Assembly (NCBI GenBank): GCA_963575745.1
Contig: CAUYUJ010009757.1
Location: 99,501-163,500 of the forward strand
DNA from: Prorocentrum cordatum
Taxonomy: Eukaryota; Sar; Dinophyceae; Prorocentrales; Prorocentraceae
DNA: 64,000 nucleotides
Direction of reading: 5' to 3'
Positions 20,726 through 31,109 of this stretch are shown one piece after another (the first letter of the stretch is position 1; each line of letters opens with the position of its first letter). A model generated the notes under the pieces. That model was not told the origin of the DNA. It saw only the letters and a program-made list of their open reading frames with translations, and made no database searches. Both the position numbers and the translations under genes were made by a program.

Positions 20726-21763
20726 TTATTTTCGTGATTGCTGCCGAGGCGGAGCGCAAATCTCGTGCTTGATGACTGGTGCTCGCTGGCGCTCCACAGG
20801 TGGGTAGTCCCAGATTGGGCCTTTTGAAGGCCGCAACTGTTTGCCGCTATCGCGGCCCCCCTTGCAACGGCGAGCGACAATAATTGCAGCAGAAGGGGCC
20901 GCGTCCTCGGTCATGATGGCGCCCTGTGCTCCAAGCCGAAATCTGCATCCAGGTTGGGTGGCAATATGCATGTCAATCACGATCTCCACCTCATTTTTGT
21001 AGTGGTTGAATTTGGACGGCGGGACAAACGTGTGAGGATTAGGCTGCGCATTCCTTACGTACGTGCTCGAACTGTAGAATGCCTCGGTGCGCTGCTCCTC
21101 GCGTTGCTTTCCGTCTCTCTGAGACGGATCTCTGTATCCGGGAATGATTTCCATTTTCATAATGTTGCTCCAGGCACGGGATGTTGTGCCGTGGTGGAGG
21201 TATTTTACGTCGGTCCATTGTAGGCTTTCCCAGCCCATATTCCATGGCTGGGAGCGTGGGTTGACCGAACTACGTCCTCCTACGCAACGAATAGCAATGA
21301 CGCTGCTCCAATCGAAGCAGCAGGGATTGCTCCTGGCGGATATTGTTTTACCGTAGATCTCAATCCTGTTTTTCTCTGGATCAATGTGCGTCTGGAACGC
21401 GCGAAAGATAAAGATCGGGTAATAACCCGTCCAGTTCTCGTATCCAGCTGGACGACCGTCTTGTATGAAGTGCGCCATGGCCGCTTCTGTGGATGTACCG
21501 CTGCTCTGATCACGACGGCCGCGGAATTTCCACTCCACCATTTCCTCGAAGCATTTCCATGTGCTGGCAAATTTCCAGCCAACCCTTGTGCGCCTCCTCC
21601 ATATGTTGATTCGTCGATCAGTGAACTGATCGATGCTGAAGTGCCTGCTGTAATTCATATGGCGAAGCATAGTCGTAATATCTTTGCTCATGTACTTGGG
21701 GTCGCCGAGATATTCGTTCAATATCAAGTCGGGACCGTAATGTGTGGTGGGAGAGAAATCCAT
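20726..21763 (-). CDS. KptA/Tpt1-like RNA 2'-phosphotransferase domain protein
   Basis: The 345-residue ORF shows, in the right order, the hallmarks of the KptA/Tpt1 family, which uses NAD+ to remove the 2'-phosphate left on RNA after ligation. An N-terminal SK-x5-LRH (residues 26-35) corresponds to the SK..L...LRH box with its catalytic Arg. HGTTSRAW..I (191-201) matches the HGT-x-S-R NAD-binding box. A downstream IVIDMHIATQPGCRF, then GAQGAIMT (261-285), matches the family's closing strand (hydrophobic-x-V-x..., G..F..., NGVxLT). The spacing between the boxes is about 70 residues longer than in bacterial KptA, and the final Arg position is Leu with an Arg one residue earlier. It lies in segment B, downstream of the copia pol region, in the same orientation. 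It ends at TAA 20726, beyond which the frame stays open. The identification is by motif only. Confidence 0.6.
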   Translation of the reverse strand: MDFSPTTHYGPDLILNEYLGDPKYMSKDITTMLRHMNYSRHFSIDQFTDRRINIWRRRTRVGWKFASTWKCFEEMVEWKFRGRRDQSSGTSTEAAMAHFIQDGRPAGYENWTGYYPIFIFRAFQTHIDPEKNRIEIYGKTISARSNPCCFDWSSVIAIRCVGGRSSVNPRSQPWNMGWESLQWTDVKYLHHGTTSRAWSNIMKMEIIPGYRDPSQRDGKQREEQRTEAFYSSSTYVRNAQPNPHTFVPPSKFNHYKNEVEIVIDMHIATQPGCRFRLGAQGAIMTEDAAPSAAIIVARRCKGGRDSGKQLRPSKGPIWDYPPVERQRAPVIKHEICAPPRQQSRK

Positions 21764-21812
21764 TTGTATTCTGGGAAGCAGCCAGAGCGGTCGATATCTG
21801 GAGCGTGGGTGA

Positions 21813-22871
21813 TCACGCAGTCGTCATAATCCAACTGAGCTGCCCAATCGTTGTCGGTGATGCACTGCATGCCTCCGGGTGCGGTCGTGCCCCGAAGTGG
21901 GGGGGGGGCGCGTTGTAGTGATTATCTGGGTATTGCGCGCGAAGCTTATACTCACGAGGCGTGCATGTGTTGTCGAACGTAGAGAATTGACTCGGCTCCT
22001 CACGGCAAGAGCGCTCGCAGCAGTCCTGCCATGGAAGCACGCGCATTTTATCCAACTGCTGAGCGTGCGCAAGAACGTCGTCAGCAGGAGTTGCCTCCGG
22101 CCCCGTAGCCGTGTCAGCATCCTCTGCGGGATCTATAAGCGGTCCCGTGTCGGGGCGCGTGGCTGGCATGGCCTTCGGTGGTGGGCCCGTTGGCAAAGGC
22201 GGTCTGTTCGCGCTGGGAGGAGGTGCCGGTGTCGTCGCGGGTTCGGCTGCAGATGGTTCTGCAGCGGGCCTCGCGGCCGGCGTTGGCTCTATGTCAGAAG
22301 GTGGCGCCTCGCGTGGCGGTGCTGGCGGTGCTCTCGCTGAGGCGGCCTGCGGAACGCTTGGCGGCTCAGGCGGAACCTCGATGCGATCCAGGGCGGTCTG
22401 TTTATGCCACCCTTTGCACTGCTGGATGGCATCCGCATTGTCCAGGCAAGGTCCGACACGATGAGAATTAAGCAATGCACGCTCTTGCACGACACGCAAC
22501 TGATTTGCCTCAGTGGCCTCCGCTTTATCGTCGATCTTGTCTACTAGCTGTTCATAGGCCACCCGGGTGAGGGCATGTGCATCATTGGAATAAAATTTAG
22601 TATATGATAGTCGTGTTTTTCTCTCAGCTGAATCGTAGGATGCCCAAATGCCCGGGTACGCGTCAATGAAGGAAATCAGTTTGTAGCACAGCTCCTCGTA
22701 GGCCGGACGGTATGGGTCATGATCTTTGTGTGTGTGGCGCTGTTGACGCTGATGGCGGCTCGCCTGTAGTCCCTGGGATGGGGCATTTATGCTGAACACG
22801 CTCACCAGCGGGTGTTGCCAACGGCATGGATTGCGGTAAATTGCCACTAGCGCATGAAGCCATCCAAGCAC
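21813..22871 (-). CDS. post-pol ORF 3, proline-rich, unknown function
   Basis: After a frame change at the dispersed motif near 22808, this frame gives a helical segment (PAYEELCYKLISFIDAYPGIWASY, RVAYEQLVDKIDDKAEATEANQLR). A ~130-residue Pro/Ala-rich linker follows, then a Cys-containing tail (WQDCCERSCREEP). The linker contains another copy of the dispersed motif, read as PEATPA. This part occurs once in the window, in segment B. No homologous family was recognised. The start is arbitrary, since the frame is entered from upstream. Confidence 0.4.
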   Translation of the reverse strand: MLGWLHALVAIYRNPCRWQHPLVSVFSINAPSQGLQASRHQRQQRHTHKDHDPYRPAYEELCYKLISFIDAYPGIWASYDSAERKTRLSYTKFYSNDAHALTRVAYEQLVDKIDDKAEATEANQLRVVQERALLNSHRVGPCLDNADAIQQCKGWHKQTALDRIEVPPEPPSVPQAASARAPPAPPREAPPSDIEPTPAARPAAEPSAAEPATTPAPPPSANRPPLPTGPPPKAMPATRPDTGPLIDPAEDADTATGPEATPADDVLAHAQQLDKMRVLPWQDCCERSCREEPSQFSTFDNTCTPREYKLRAQYPDNHYNAPPPHFGARPHPEACSASPTTIGQLSWIMTTA

Positions 22872-23850
22872 AGTGGACCATCTCTCCGGCAGCTTGATTC
22901 ATCAACGTTGTGAGGCTGTGGTGCCTCTTCCACTCATCCGTCATCTTCTCGCGGAACGTGAGAGCCGCTGAGATCTCCTTGGCCTGGGTGTATGCCTGGG
23001 AGTCCGTCACGGCCTTCAGTAGTGGAGGCCGAAACGGATATGGCTGAGAGGGTAATGATTGAACCACTGCGCAGAAATTTCGGTAGCACACAGCATCACT
23101 GAATTGAGTCGTCATCATTGCCATGCTATGGTTATTCATTTTGGCATGCCATGCCGTAGGCGTGAGCCTGTCATCGGACTCAATCCATTGATCTGCAGGA
23201 AGAACGGCGATGCCTCTGGCCTGCATGTGACGCGTGAGGTCAGCTGTCTGGTAGTCGAAGTTTGGGTGCAGTCCCCAGTGTTTGGCCTTGCCTGGTCCCA
23301 CTACGGCAGGGCAGCAAAAGTATTGCATCGCGCCGATGAAACGTGACACATCGACCTTCACGTGCAAAGGAATGTGCTCTGGAACGCCGTCCTCACACCT
23401 GATGCGGGTGCTCTCGCGGCGTCCGTTATTGGGGGCACGATCGTGATGGCGCCGTGTGTCCAACCACTGTTGGTTGTGGGTGGCGCAGCCGATATCATTT
23501 GCACCCCAAACGAGGGAAGCATTGAGGCCTCTGCAGTAGTGCCGTCGTTTTACATAGGCAGGGAAGCCTGTGCTCCAGTATTCCCAAATCTGCTCATTTC
23601 GTTTGCGCCATTCTGCCAAAGAACCATTATCATCACAACACAGTAAGGCTCGCGCATGACGAATCGAACCGATCATCACGCGCTGGTCGACCGTGCCTTC
23701 GGTCTGCAACTGTAGGATGTCTGCGATACGGTCTTCTTGCACCTGAGCGGCACGTGCACGAAGGGTTGCCATATCACAGCGGGTGTCGCCACCGGCCTCT
23801 GGCAATAAAATCAGATCCTGGCCGACTGGTGTGTCGTTCCGCTTGAAGAA
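22717..23850 (-). CDS. post-pol ORF 2, copy 2, unknown function
   Basis: This is in the same frame as post-pol ORF 1 after the private TAA, so in the parent it was one protein of roughly 1,000 residues. Conserved-looking blocks include VDVSRFIGAMQYFCCPAVVGPG, KHWGLHPNFDYQTADLTRHM and FREKMTDEWKRHHSL. No signal peptide or membrane segment is evident. Near 22808-22829 a dispersed short motif occurs, and beyond it the plausible coding frame switches to that of the next ORF (NDHYRPAYEEL-type sequence). I recognise no family. Confidence 0.45.
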   Translation of the reverse strand, partial: FFKRNDTPVGQDLILLPEAGGDTRCDMATLRARAAQVQEDRIADILQLQTEGTVDQRVMIGSIRHARALLCCDDNGSLAEWRKRNEQIWEYWSTGFPAYVKRRHYCRGLNASLVWGANDIGCATHNQQWLDTRRHHDRAPNNGRRESTRIRCEDGVPEHIPLHVKVDVSRFIGAMQYFCCPAVVGPGKAKHWGLHPNFDYQTADLTRHMQARGIAVLPADQWIESDDRLTPTAWHAKMNNHSMAMMTTQFSDAVCYRNFCAVVQSLPSQPYPFRPPLLKAVTDSQAYTQAKEISAALTFREKMTDEWKRHHSLTTLMNQAAGEMVHCAWMASCASGNLPQSMPLATPAGERVQHKCPIPGTTGEPPSASTAPHTQRS

Positions 23851-25809
23851 TTATTTGGAATTCTCGTGCGAGAACGCCCACATCATGATGTCGTCGCGAC
23901 TCATGGTTGCCAAATGCTCGAGGGTGGCTCCGCCCATAAATTCTGCTTTGTTGCGACATGGCATAAAGAGCGGTACGTGACCGACGTTGGAAGCTTTTGC
24001 GAGTTCATCGCGTCGGGTCGGGCTGTTGAGCTCATCGATGCCGTGCCCCGGGTATTTCTTGTGGTCTCCGCCCTTAGCACCTTTCTTTTTGTGCATAATC
24101 CATGTAGAGTCCGTGTATAGATTAGGCAATTTGTACGCGTGGCCTGAAGGGCCAAAGGCATGAATGAGGAGCATTCCCAAGTCTTCTTGCACCACGCCCA
24201 TCCATCCTCGCTCGGAGAGAATGGCTTTCACCAGTCGGCCACCACAGAACGCGCTGTATTTTGCCTGGGGTAAATCCAATGGATCCAGCATGGATCCTGG
24301 AGTGGCACCAGGCTCTTCGGCATCTGGGTACTCAGGAGGGTTCACACTGCCCTGCTCGCAGGGCTGCCATAGCTGGGTGCCGAGATGCGGGAGAAGTGTC
24401 CAGCCGTCAGGGTGGCCAGAAGGTGTTGCCACCGTCTGGGGATTCGAGCCGACCCCCCCCAAACCACCGCGGTTTGTCAACCACGTGATGAGCTTTCGGG
24501 AGGATTTCCTGGGTTGGTTGAGGTCGTGAAAGGCCCGCATATCGGTGACGAGATGGTCCTCCACAGTGTGGCCGATCTGTCCTGCCACGTCGGACGTCCT
24601 GGCCATGGCAGGAGGCCGCACTGGTAGCTTGACTTGCTCTCGGTCAAGAGGATATGCGTGACTCGGAGTAGGCAGTCCCTCGGCACAGATGCCTGGCGGC
24701 ATGCAGTAGCCGTCCTTGTGCAGCTCGATCGTCTCGTTGACCGTAGCCTGCGCCCACTGTCCAAGCATAGCGCATCCAACCTTTGACCAATCGTTGCGTA
24801 GCATCTTCCACTCTACATCCAGCATGTGAGTGGCGAGGTCCATCGGAGGGCACTTGCGATGTCCACCCAGGATTGTTGCGTTCAGATGGTCAAGGAACTT
24901 GCGGGTAACATCCTGGACAGCGGTGTTCCGTGTGAACAAGCTTGACATCATATACATGGCTTGCATCATCGAAATCCACGGGGTCGCCGTCACCGAGTTG
25001 TACTCACAATAGGCGCCGCCGCCGACAAGCCCCATTCGGTTGCCGATCACCCCAGTCACGTCCAGCGACGCGGCGCGGGTGGTCTCGACGAGAGCGGTGT
25101 CGTCCGGCACGCGCAAGTGGCACTCGGCGCTGTTGTCCAGGCGGCGCCGATGAAGGAAGTGGTATCCTTCATCCTCTCCGCGATGGCGGCCTGTCTGAAG
25201 ATGGAACGCAGGTCCCACGCGATCATTATCATCGGCCTCGGGATTGCGGCGGGCGTCGCCGCCGACGGCCCAGCCCTCGAGGCAGAGAAGTGGGACCTGG
25301 TGCATCTCTGGAGGGGGGAAGTCGGGGGCAGAACCGATCCCCTGGACGTTCGTTTCGCGCGGTGCGAGCAAGATGCTGGTAAGCGTAATTGCTCGAGTCG
25401 GATAACAACTGCGGGAACCGCGTGATCGTATCGCGAGAGTCCTAGATCTGTCGGGACCAAGGGGCGACGACGAGGAGTGACCAGAGCGTCTACCATGTGG
25501 CGAACGAGCCCGTGCACGAGGTTGGCGTGAGGCGCCAGTCGCGGCAAGGACACCGACATGGTACATGCGCGCATGTTGCCCCTCGTGCTCTTTTGACCCC
25601 ACGCACTGTTGTCCGCATCGTGTACCTGGCGCGCCCCAATGTTCACGATCAGTCAGTATTTGCTCGCACCCCTCCTTACGTCCATCAACCGCAGGAGGTT
25701 GGGCGATGTGCGGTAGACCGTCTGGCCTCTTGGGCCCTTTCAACGGTCGCCAAGGGTTCTTCGGGGCGCACTGCATGGGGATGATTGGGAAAATGAGCGA
25801 TGTTTCCAA
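23851..25809 (-). CDS. post-pol ORF 1, copy 2, unknown function
   Basis: This 652-residue frame overlaps the end of RNase H. The first ~190 residues are low-complexity and may be out of frame. From about residue 230 the sequence looks like a real folded protein: GLVGGGAYCEYNSVTATPW, MQAMYMMSSLFTRNTAVQDV, EWKMLRNDWSKVGCAMLGQW, LITWLTNRGG, ending MMWAFSHENSK. The TAA at 23851 replaces a Glu codon that is intact in copy 1, and the frame then continues in 22717-23850. I do not recognise a domain. Position and strand suggest an accessory ORF carried downstream of pol, or a co-duplicated host gene. Confidence 0.5.
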   Translation of the reverse strand: METSLIFPIIPMQCAPKNPWRPLKGPKRPDGLPHIAQPPAVDGRKEGCEQILTDREHWGAPGTRCGQQCVGSKEHEGQHARMYHVGVLAATGASRQPRARARSPHGRRSGHSSSSPLGPDRSRTLAIRSRGSRSCYPTRAITLTSILLAPRETNVQGIGSAPDFPPPEMHQVPLLCLEGWAVGGDARRNPEADDNDRVGPAFHLQTGRHRGEDEGYHFLHRRRLDNSAECHLRVPDDTALVETTRAASLDVTGVIGNRMGLVGGGAYCEYNSVTATPWISMMQAMYMMSSLFTRNTAVQDVTRKFLDHLNATILGGHRKCPPMDLATHMLDVEWKMLRNDWSKVGCAMLGQWAQATVNETIELHKDGYCMPPGICAEGLPTPSHAYPLDREQVKLPVRPPAMARTSDVAGQIGHTVEDHLVTDMRAFHDLNQPRKSSRKLITWLTNRGGLGGVGSNPQTVATPSGHPDGWTLLPHLGTQLWQPCEQGSVNPPEYPDAEEPGATPGSMLDPLDLPQAKYSAFCGGRLVKAILSERGWMGVVQEDLGMLLIHAFGPSGHAYKLPNLYTDSTWIMHKKKGAKGGDHKKYPGHGIDELNSPTRRDELAKASNVGHVPLFMPCRNKAEFMGGATLEHLATMSRDDIMMWAFSHENSK

Positions 25810-27860
25810 TAAATCCCTCCAGAGATCTGCTTTCTTAGTTTCAAAATGTTAGTCATCATGTCTGCGATCTGTTCTTTAATACCTACATACTTAAGCTCGG
25901 CATGTTCAAATTGGCATGTCGCGCATATCCAATTCAAATTGATACGATGGGTGCGATGGAGATGACGAAGTGCTGGTGTACGTCCGTTTTGGACAATCTT
26001 GGTCACGGCCTAGTTGTCTTCCAGGACGATAAGATGCACTTTCGGAGAGCTGCTCGCGCGAGCAGGCTCTGGGTCCACGTGTAGCACAGTACCTTCGTGG
26101 GAAATCGTACGCCTCTTTGGAGTCGTAAGTGTCTCCGACTGCAGCGGGAGCTGCCTCCGGCTAGGAGAAGATCCCCTTGCATGGGGATGCCTCGCGAGGC
26201 GATGTCTTAGGCCAGGGTTGGACATATCGTCGTAGCGACGCGCCCCAGGCAGCCTAGGCAATTGGTCTTCTCTTTGCAGGTGCTGGCAACTTCCGCCACG
26301 GCCTCCCAGAAGGAAAGCAGTGGAAGTCCCTCGAGGTGCAGAGTCAAGAGCGACGATCTCGGACTCCGTGGAGGAGTGCGAAACGACCGTCTGTCTCTTG
26401 CACACAGCATTGACGGGGAAGAACGTATTCGGTCCAACGAGCGCCGCGAAGACGCCAGTCGTGGACTTAGAGGAAGTAATGCACTCGGCAAATGAGGCAT
26501 CGGCGAAGAGCATGATGGGCAATTGGTCCTGAGTGTCACCGATCCATCCATGTAGACAATGGGTACGAGTCGTCTTGAGGTAGCAGATGAGCCGATGAAG
26601 GCGTTTATCACACGTAGTATTCCATTTGGTGATCTCTCTGGCTAACATGCGCACTGGGCGCCAAAGATCGAAACGGCAACATCGTGCCATATAGAGAATC
26701 TTCAGCAATACACCTGCCGCGTCCTGGCCGAGAATGCCCTCGTCAAAGTAATCAGACTCGGTCAAAAATGCGCACTCGATGCCAGGAGTCTCTGCGGCGG
26801 GAAGGTCATCATAAGTGACTGTCGTGGATTGCGACGTATCAGTAAGTCTTTCGATCGACCCAGCTGGGCTGGATGATCGTGACCGAGCATTGAGCACGCC
26901 AGTAGGTCTCGCGACCGACCCAGAGGAACTAGGCGATTTGGATCGCGGAGCCCTTGGGGAGTCTGACCGTTTTCGGCGTGAGCCTGGTTTTTGGGTACGC
27001 TTGGAGGCACACTCAGGGTAGCGTTCTATACATTGGTCGGTGAAGCCAAGCATATCATGTCGTATACCACGAACTTGGTTAGCTGTATGGTAGTCTTTTT
27101 CGCTGTGGGTAGGCAACGTTGGACGCATGGTAGCCATTCGCTTGTCGAAGACGTTCTGGGGAAAGTCATAAGCCTGTTGCCCACAACCAAGATGCTGAGA
27201 GTACGGAGTGGGCGGATCTAGCTCAATGCCGCTTTTGCGGATCAGATCCCAGCCGGCATGGAGGTTGGCGGCGGGCCGTGCAAGTTTGAAGTCGCCCACG
27301 TATACCGAAAGTATCAAGCCCAGTTTCTTGTGTCTCCACGCGCATTCCCAACCAGGGATGGGCTCGAATCCAACGCTCTCCAAGCACGTGCGACACTTGC
27401 GTTCCCAGAACACGCCTGCCAAGGGGTGCCCGTAAAGTGCTAAGCGTAGTCGGGCCACGGGATTCTTGTATTTAGCCCAGGATGCGGGCTGACGCCACTT
27501 GGGTAGGAGAATCCAAATATCGACCGGGTCGATCCGACCGTCTCCGTATAGTAAGGCCTGAGTGTATGCGCCTGGCGCGTCACTCTGCTTGCCTCCATAG
27601 TTTGGCGATGATGCGGTGGCGTCACAAAGCTTAGAAGCCTCAATGTGTGACGCACTAGACGCCGCATCGGCGAAGATGGCGGCCAAGCCAGTCTCGTCTT
27701 TGCCAGTGTTGCCCTGAACCACTACGCGGCCCTCGAACTCACGTAGTTCCGGAGGAACTTCCTCATGTTTCACAGAAGATAGCTCTAACATATTGAAGAA
27801 GTGAACCTTCTCCCCTGTGCGAATCGCCCCGGAGTCAACATCATCTTTCTCAGCAACAAT
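25740..27860 (-). pseudogene. copia reverse transcriptase and RNase H, copy 2
   Basis: The 593-residue ORF (27791-26010) spans the RT: EGRVVVQGN, the palm with LRLALYGHPLAGVFWE, and LSVYVGDFKLA with the same YVGD substitution as copy 1. It then runs into RNase H (FADASFAEC, KSTTGVFAAL, SHSSTESEIVAL). A private five-base deletion near 26335 changes the frame just after SEIVAL. A private TAG at 26010 follows VLEDN, where copy 1 reads EDNQAV. The C-terminal RNase H (TKIVQNGRTP, RTHRINLNW) lies in 25740-26006. The N-terminal nonsense codon of copy 1 is absent. Inactive as read. Confidence 0.9.
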
Positions 27861-28440
27861 TTATATCATCCATGTCTGCTTCTTCTTAAACCGTTCGTAT
27901 CCCTTGCGTAGGGCCTCTTGTGCACGTGGCTCAGCAGCAACCTCGCGTTTATTCAGATTTCGGGTAACAAGGGCCGGGCGTGCCCATGCTGACGCAGGGA
28001 GTTTCTCTCTGTGTACCTGTGAGAAATCGGATCCACGCGGCATAGTAAGCATCGCTACCGACGGGGTGAACTTGCGGATAAGCGGGTTCACACCCCCGAA
28101 CTCATATCCCTCACTGTCGATTAGCACCAGAGTTCGTGCGACTCCAGCAGGCGATGGTGAGGGTTGGCGGTCGTCTAATACTGTGGTGATGTCACGTGGT
28201 CCGCCAGGAAGTTTGGCATGCAGAAGTTCCTTGTTTGTCACGCCCTTGGCGTCCTCGTCTCGGATGACAGCTCCGCTGCCCATATCGTAGGTAATACGGC
28301 GTTCCACGGTATTCCATGTAGGCCCACCAGCCGTGGTTGTGCGAAAGAGTTTAGCTTGTTTGTCCTGACGGGTCCACACCCTAGGGGCAGCCCGCTCGCG
28401 TGTCTCGCGGGCTTGTTTTATGTCCTGCATAATCGGTATC
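27861..28440 (-). pseudogene. integrase-RT linker, copy 2
   Basis: This is the in-frame counterpart of the end of the 4907-6299 region of copy 1 (TAGGPTWNTVERRITYDMG, HREKLPASAWARPALV, ending QTWMI). The upstream frame is lost through the two-base deletion near 28425. It ends at TAA 27861-27863, exactly as copy 1 does at 4907, with 23 open codons in the same frame leading into the RT. The stop is therefore ancestral to the duplication. Confidence 0.7.
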
Positions 28441-30456
28441 TTTCTCCTGTTGTCCTCGGGAGAAAGTCTTCCAGTGTTCGGGAAGGATGTGGTCTGGGCG
28501 CGTAGTAGCCTGCGCGCGTGTCTCACGACCGCGGACCACCATTTTGCCGTCTGGCAGCATCTTGGGGAGCTCGTAGAACCGAACTAGGCCGGTCCATGGC
28601 TCACTAAATTCTCGGTGGTCTGCGGCACTAACACCGTCCCAAACGTCTCGAAAGACACTCTCGCCCTCGAAGGTAGCAGTCGTCTCGAAGTCCCGCGCGG
28701 CATCGAACTGATCGACGGGGGCAAGAATGTTCATCACATCGTCTGTCGGTCTGAATAACTTCTTTCGCGGAGTGCGGATATGCCGGATGATGCAGTATCC
28801 ACGCTGCTCCCAGTAATCCGGCTCTGGCGCTGGTGCAGCGACATCGGGGGCCGATGGGTGGGCAGCAGCAGGACTGTCGTCCAGCGGTATCATAGAGGGA
28901 TCACCCCACTCTGTCGGGTAGGCAAGCGGTAGGTCAGGCAGAGGTTTGTCGCCCAAGGGACGAGAAGTAGTTGCCTTGACCTCGTCGTGTGCCTCTGGGT
29001 TGTGGTGTCGCAGGGTACTGCCCTTTACAGGGGATGTGAACTTACCGTCCGGGATGATAATGTCCTTGACCCTGTGTGCGTGACACAGGTCGCCGTCAGG
29101 ATTTCTGGCGTATGTAGCCGTGCCCAAGACGAGATAATCACCCGACCAACGCCCACCTGAGTGTAAATTGTAACCCATGAGCAACCCTTCCCGAGTATTT
29201 TCTTGGAACTTTGCTGTCTCGTTGTTGATCTCGGGATTGAGGCATTTCCAAAAAAATCGAGCACCGAATGGTATGCAGTGCCCGGGGAAACTTCCACCAC
29301 ATTGGGTTTCATGTGCTGTCTTGTCTGCGTGCCCATCGCTGAGGGCGGCAACGCCCGTGGATGCGCGCGCAAAGTTATGTCCACAGCAAAAGGCCTGCAT
29401 GGCCCCCTTCCACCACTCATGTCCCAGCCCGGACATATGCAACGCAGCTCTGGCGCCCAGGATGACGATCTTGACAATGCGTTCTATCGGGCCATTCGTC
29501 TGTGGACGATGAGGAGTACTAGTGTCATGTCGCCATCCCAGCTGGCGGTGCGCTTTCAGAAGCTCTCCTGAGTCATCTGTATAGACGTGCTTCACTTTAT
29601 CGTTTGCGGCGATGAATAGCTGAAAGGATGCCTTCGTTGTAGCTGCGTCTTTGTGTATGGCTGGATATGCCATGATGATGCCGGTGCATCTGTCGAGGAC
29701 GACAAGTGCATACTTGCCGCCATTTTTATCAGCGGCATCGTCCTTGGCTAAGACGACGCGGTCGGCAGTTAGCGCCTCCCCGAACTTCTTCGGGACAAAA
29801 GCCTCGTGGGCAATGTCCTCGTCCGTGGGGGCTGCCGGTGGATGTGGTTTGCGCTGTCGTCTGCGCGGGGCGTTCTGCGCCATGCTGCGAGAGCAAACCT
29901 CACAGTCTGGGTGCTTCGGACTGTGGGTCATGCAGCGCATAGGGTCGATGGGCATCTCGTCGGTTTGGAAGAACACGGCCACTATCGGAGCGTGCCTCAG
30001 CAGGCGTCGCCATCGGCAGATCCTTGATGGATGTCGACGTAGTGTCGATCGGATCTGCTTGAACTGTGCCTGGGGCATCCCCGCAGGTCTTTGTAGACCC
30101 CCCGCGTGTGTTAGGAGAACGCTGCTGCTGAGACGTGAACGAGTCGCAGTGCGAAACTTTGACTTGTCCCTTGGGGCAGTTCTCGCGGTGGAGCCGTGAT
30201 TCAGAGGTTGGTGGTGACTGCGCTGGGTCCTTGCAGCACCAGCGTGTGTCATGGCAGCGCGAAGGGGAACGCTTGCGTCTGCGACGTCTTGGCGCGGGGG
30301 AGGTGCACAATCGGGGTGGTTGTATCTTGACAAGATCGTGGAGGCGTAGCTCTGAAACTCGACTGTTGACGGGAACTTTGTACCACTGGCCCCCCGGATC
30401 CTGGAGCATGTGGCCCAGATCGGGGTCCCAAGGTTGCCGCAAGCCATCAACTTCAA
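28381..30456 (-). pseudogene. copia integrase, copy 2 (longest intact pol ORF)
   Basis: This 691-residue frame contains the integrase zinc-binding segment THSPKHPDCEVC (about residues 177-190). The DDE triad is present: Asp in LTADRVV (about 230), Asp in VYTDDSGELL (about 294) and Glu in the NGPIER segment after STPHRPQT (about 325). The C-terminal GYNLHSGGRWSGDYLVLGT and linker follow in the same frame, so the A-run frameshift of copy 1 is absent. A two-base deletion near 28425 ends it early relative to copy 1. The first ~150 residues probably do not belong to this frame, since the alternative frame continues LIEVDG from the protease up to the dispersed motif near 30000. Confidence 0.85.
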
Positions 30457-30460
30457 TTAA

Positions 30461-31003
30461 TTATCCGACTGATAACGATGGACAATCTGGCAGGGCAAGA
30501 GCTGAACTCCGCAAGCCGACCTCTGGTAGTTGGATGTCGTAGTGCTCATTGACAGTGCGATCACCATTGGCCGTTTCCAGAATGTGTTCCTCGCGGATAG
30601 ATATGCGATCAGATTCGGTCTGCGCAAGCTCGTTCCTATCCTGAACATGGTGCGCAGATCCACTGTCGAGAACGCAGGAACGTGTCAGGGCGGCTGTCGA
30701 TCGCGGAGGGTCGACAGTAGGTGTCGCCACCGACTCCTGGTTCGTCTCGGATGACTCTGTGATGGAGTCGGCAGAACCTGTAATCGCAGTGGGTGTTGCC
30801 ACCGACGCTGTATCGTGTCGGTAGTCCTGTGGGTCCTTATACCATGTTTGGGCCTCCCGTTGACAACATTGCAGAGCCTCAGCACTTTGTTGCCACCACT
30901 GCGGTCGCGGATCTGGTATCTTGACAATGTCGCCTTCGTTTGGCTTGTCGATCCACTTGTCGAGAGTGGTCTTGCCAGAAACGATGTACGGGAAGTATTC
31001 CAC
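30461..31003 (-). pseudogene. retropepsin-like aspartic protease region, copia copy 2
   Basis: This frame carries EYFPYIVSGKTTLDKWIDKP, two VATPT motifs and the protease signature VLDSGSAHHVQD with ILETANGDR. It is clearly open upstream of the first listed codon (GTG), so the start is not a true initiation site but a point inside a polyprotein. TAA at 30461-30463 is identical to copy 1, and the codons after it (LIEVDGLRQPWDPDLG) keep the same frame toward integrase. The function is maturation of Gag-Pol. Confidence 0.8.
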
Positions 31004-31109
31004 ATGGTGTGTGCGTCGAAACGTATCCGGCGTCGTGGTGTGGTAGATATCTTCTTGGCTTTGTGTGCGGCCATAAGGGTCTTGTCACGTATGACGCAAC
31101 TACGGTCGC

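Larger units (their letters stand above)
17066..22961. other. Segment B: post-pol part of the duplicated unit, single in window
   Basis: This segment lies between the two copies and reads without a break into copy 2 at 22962. On the minus strand it carries the downstream continuation of the ORF chain that follows the copia pol region. It should also exist left of position 1 if the structure is a true tandem duplication. No long terminal repeat pair was recognised at either side. Confidence 0.8.
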
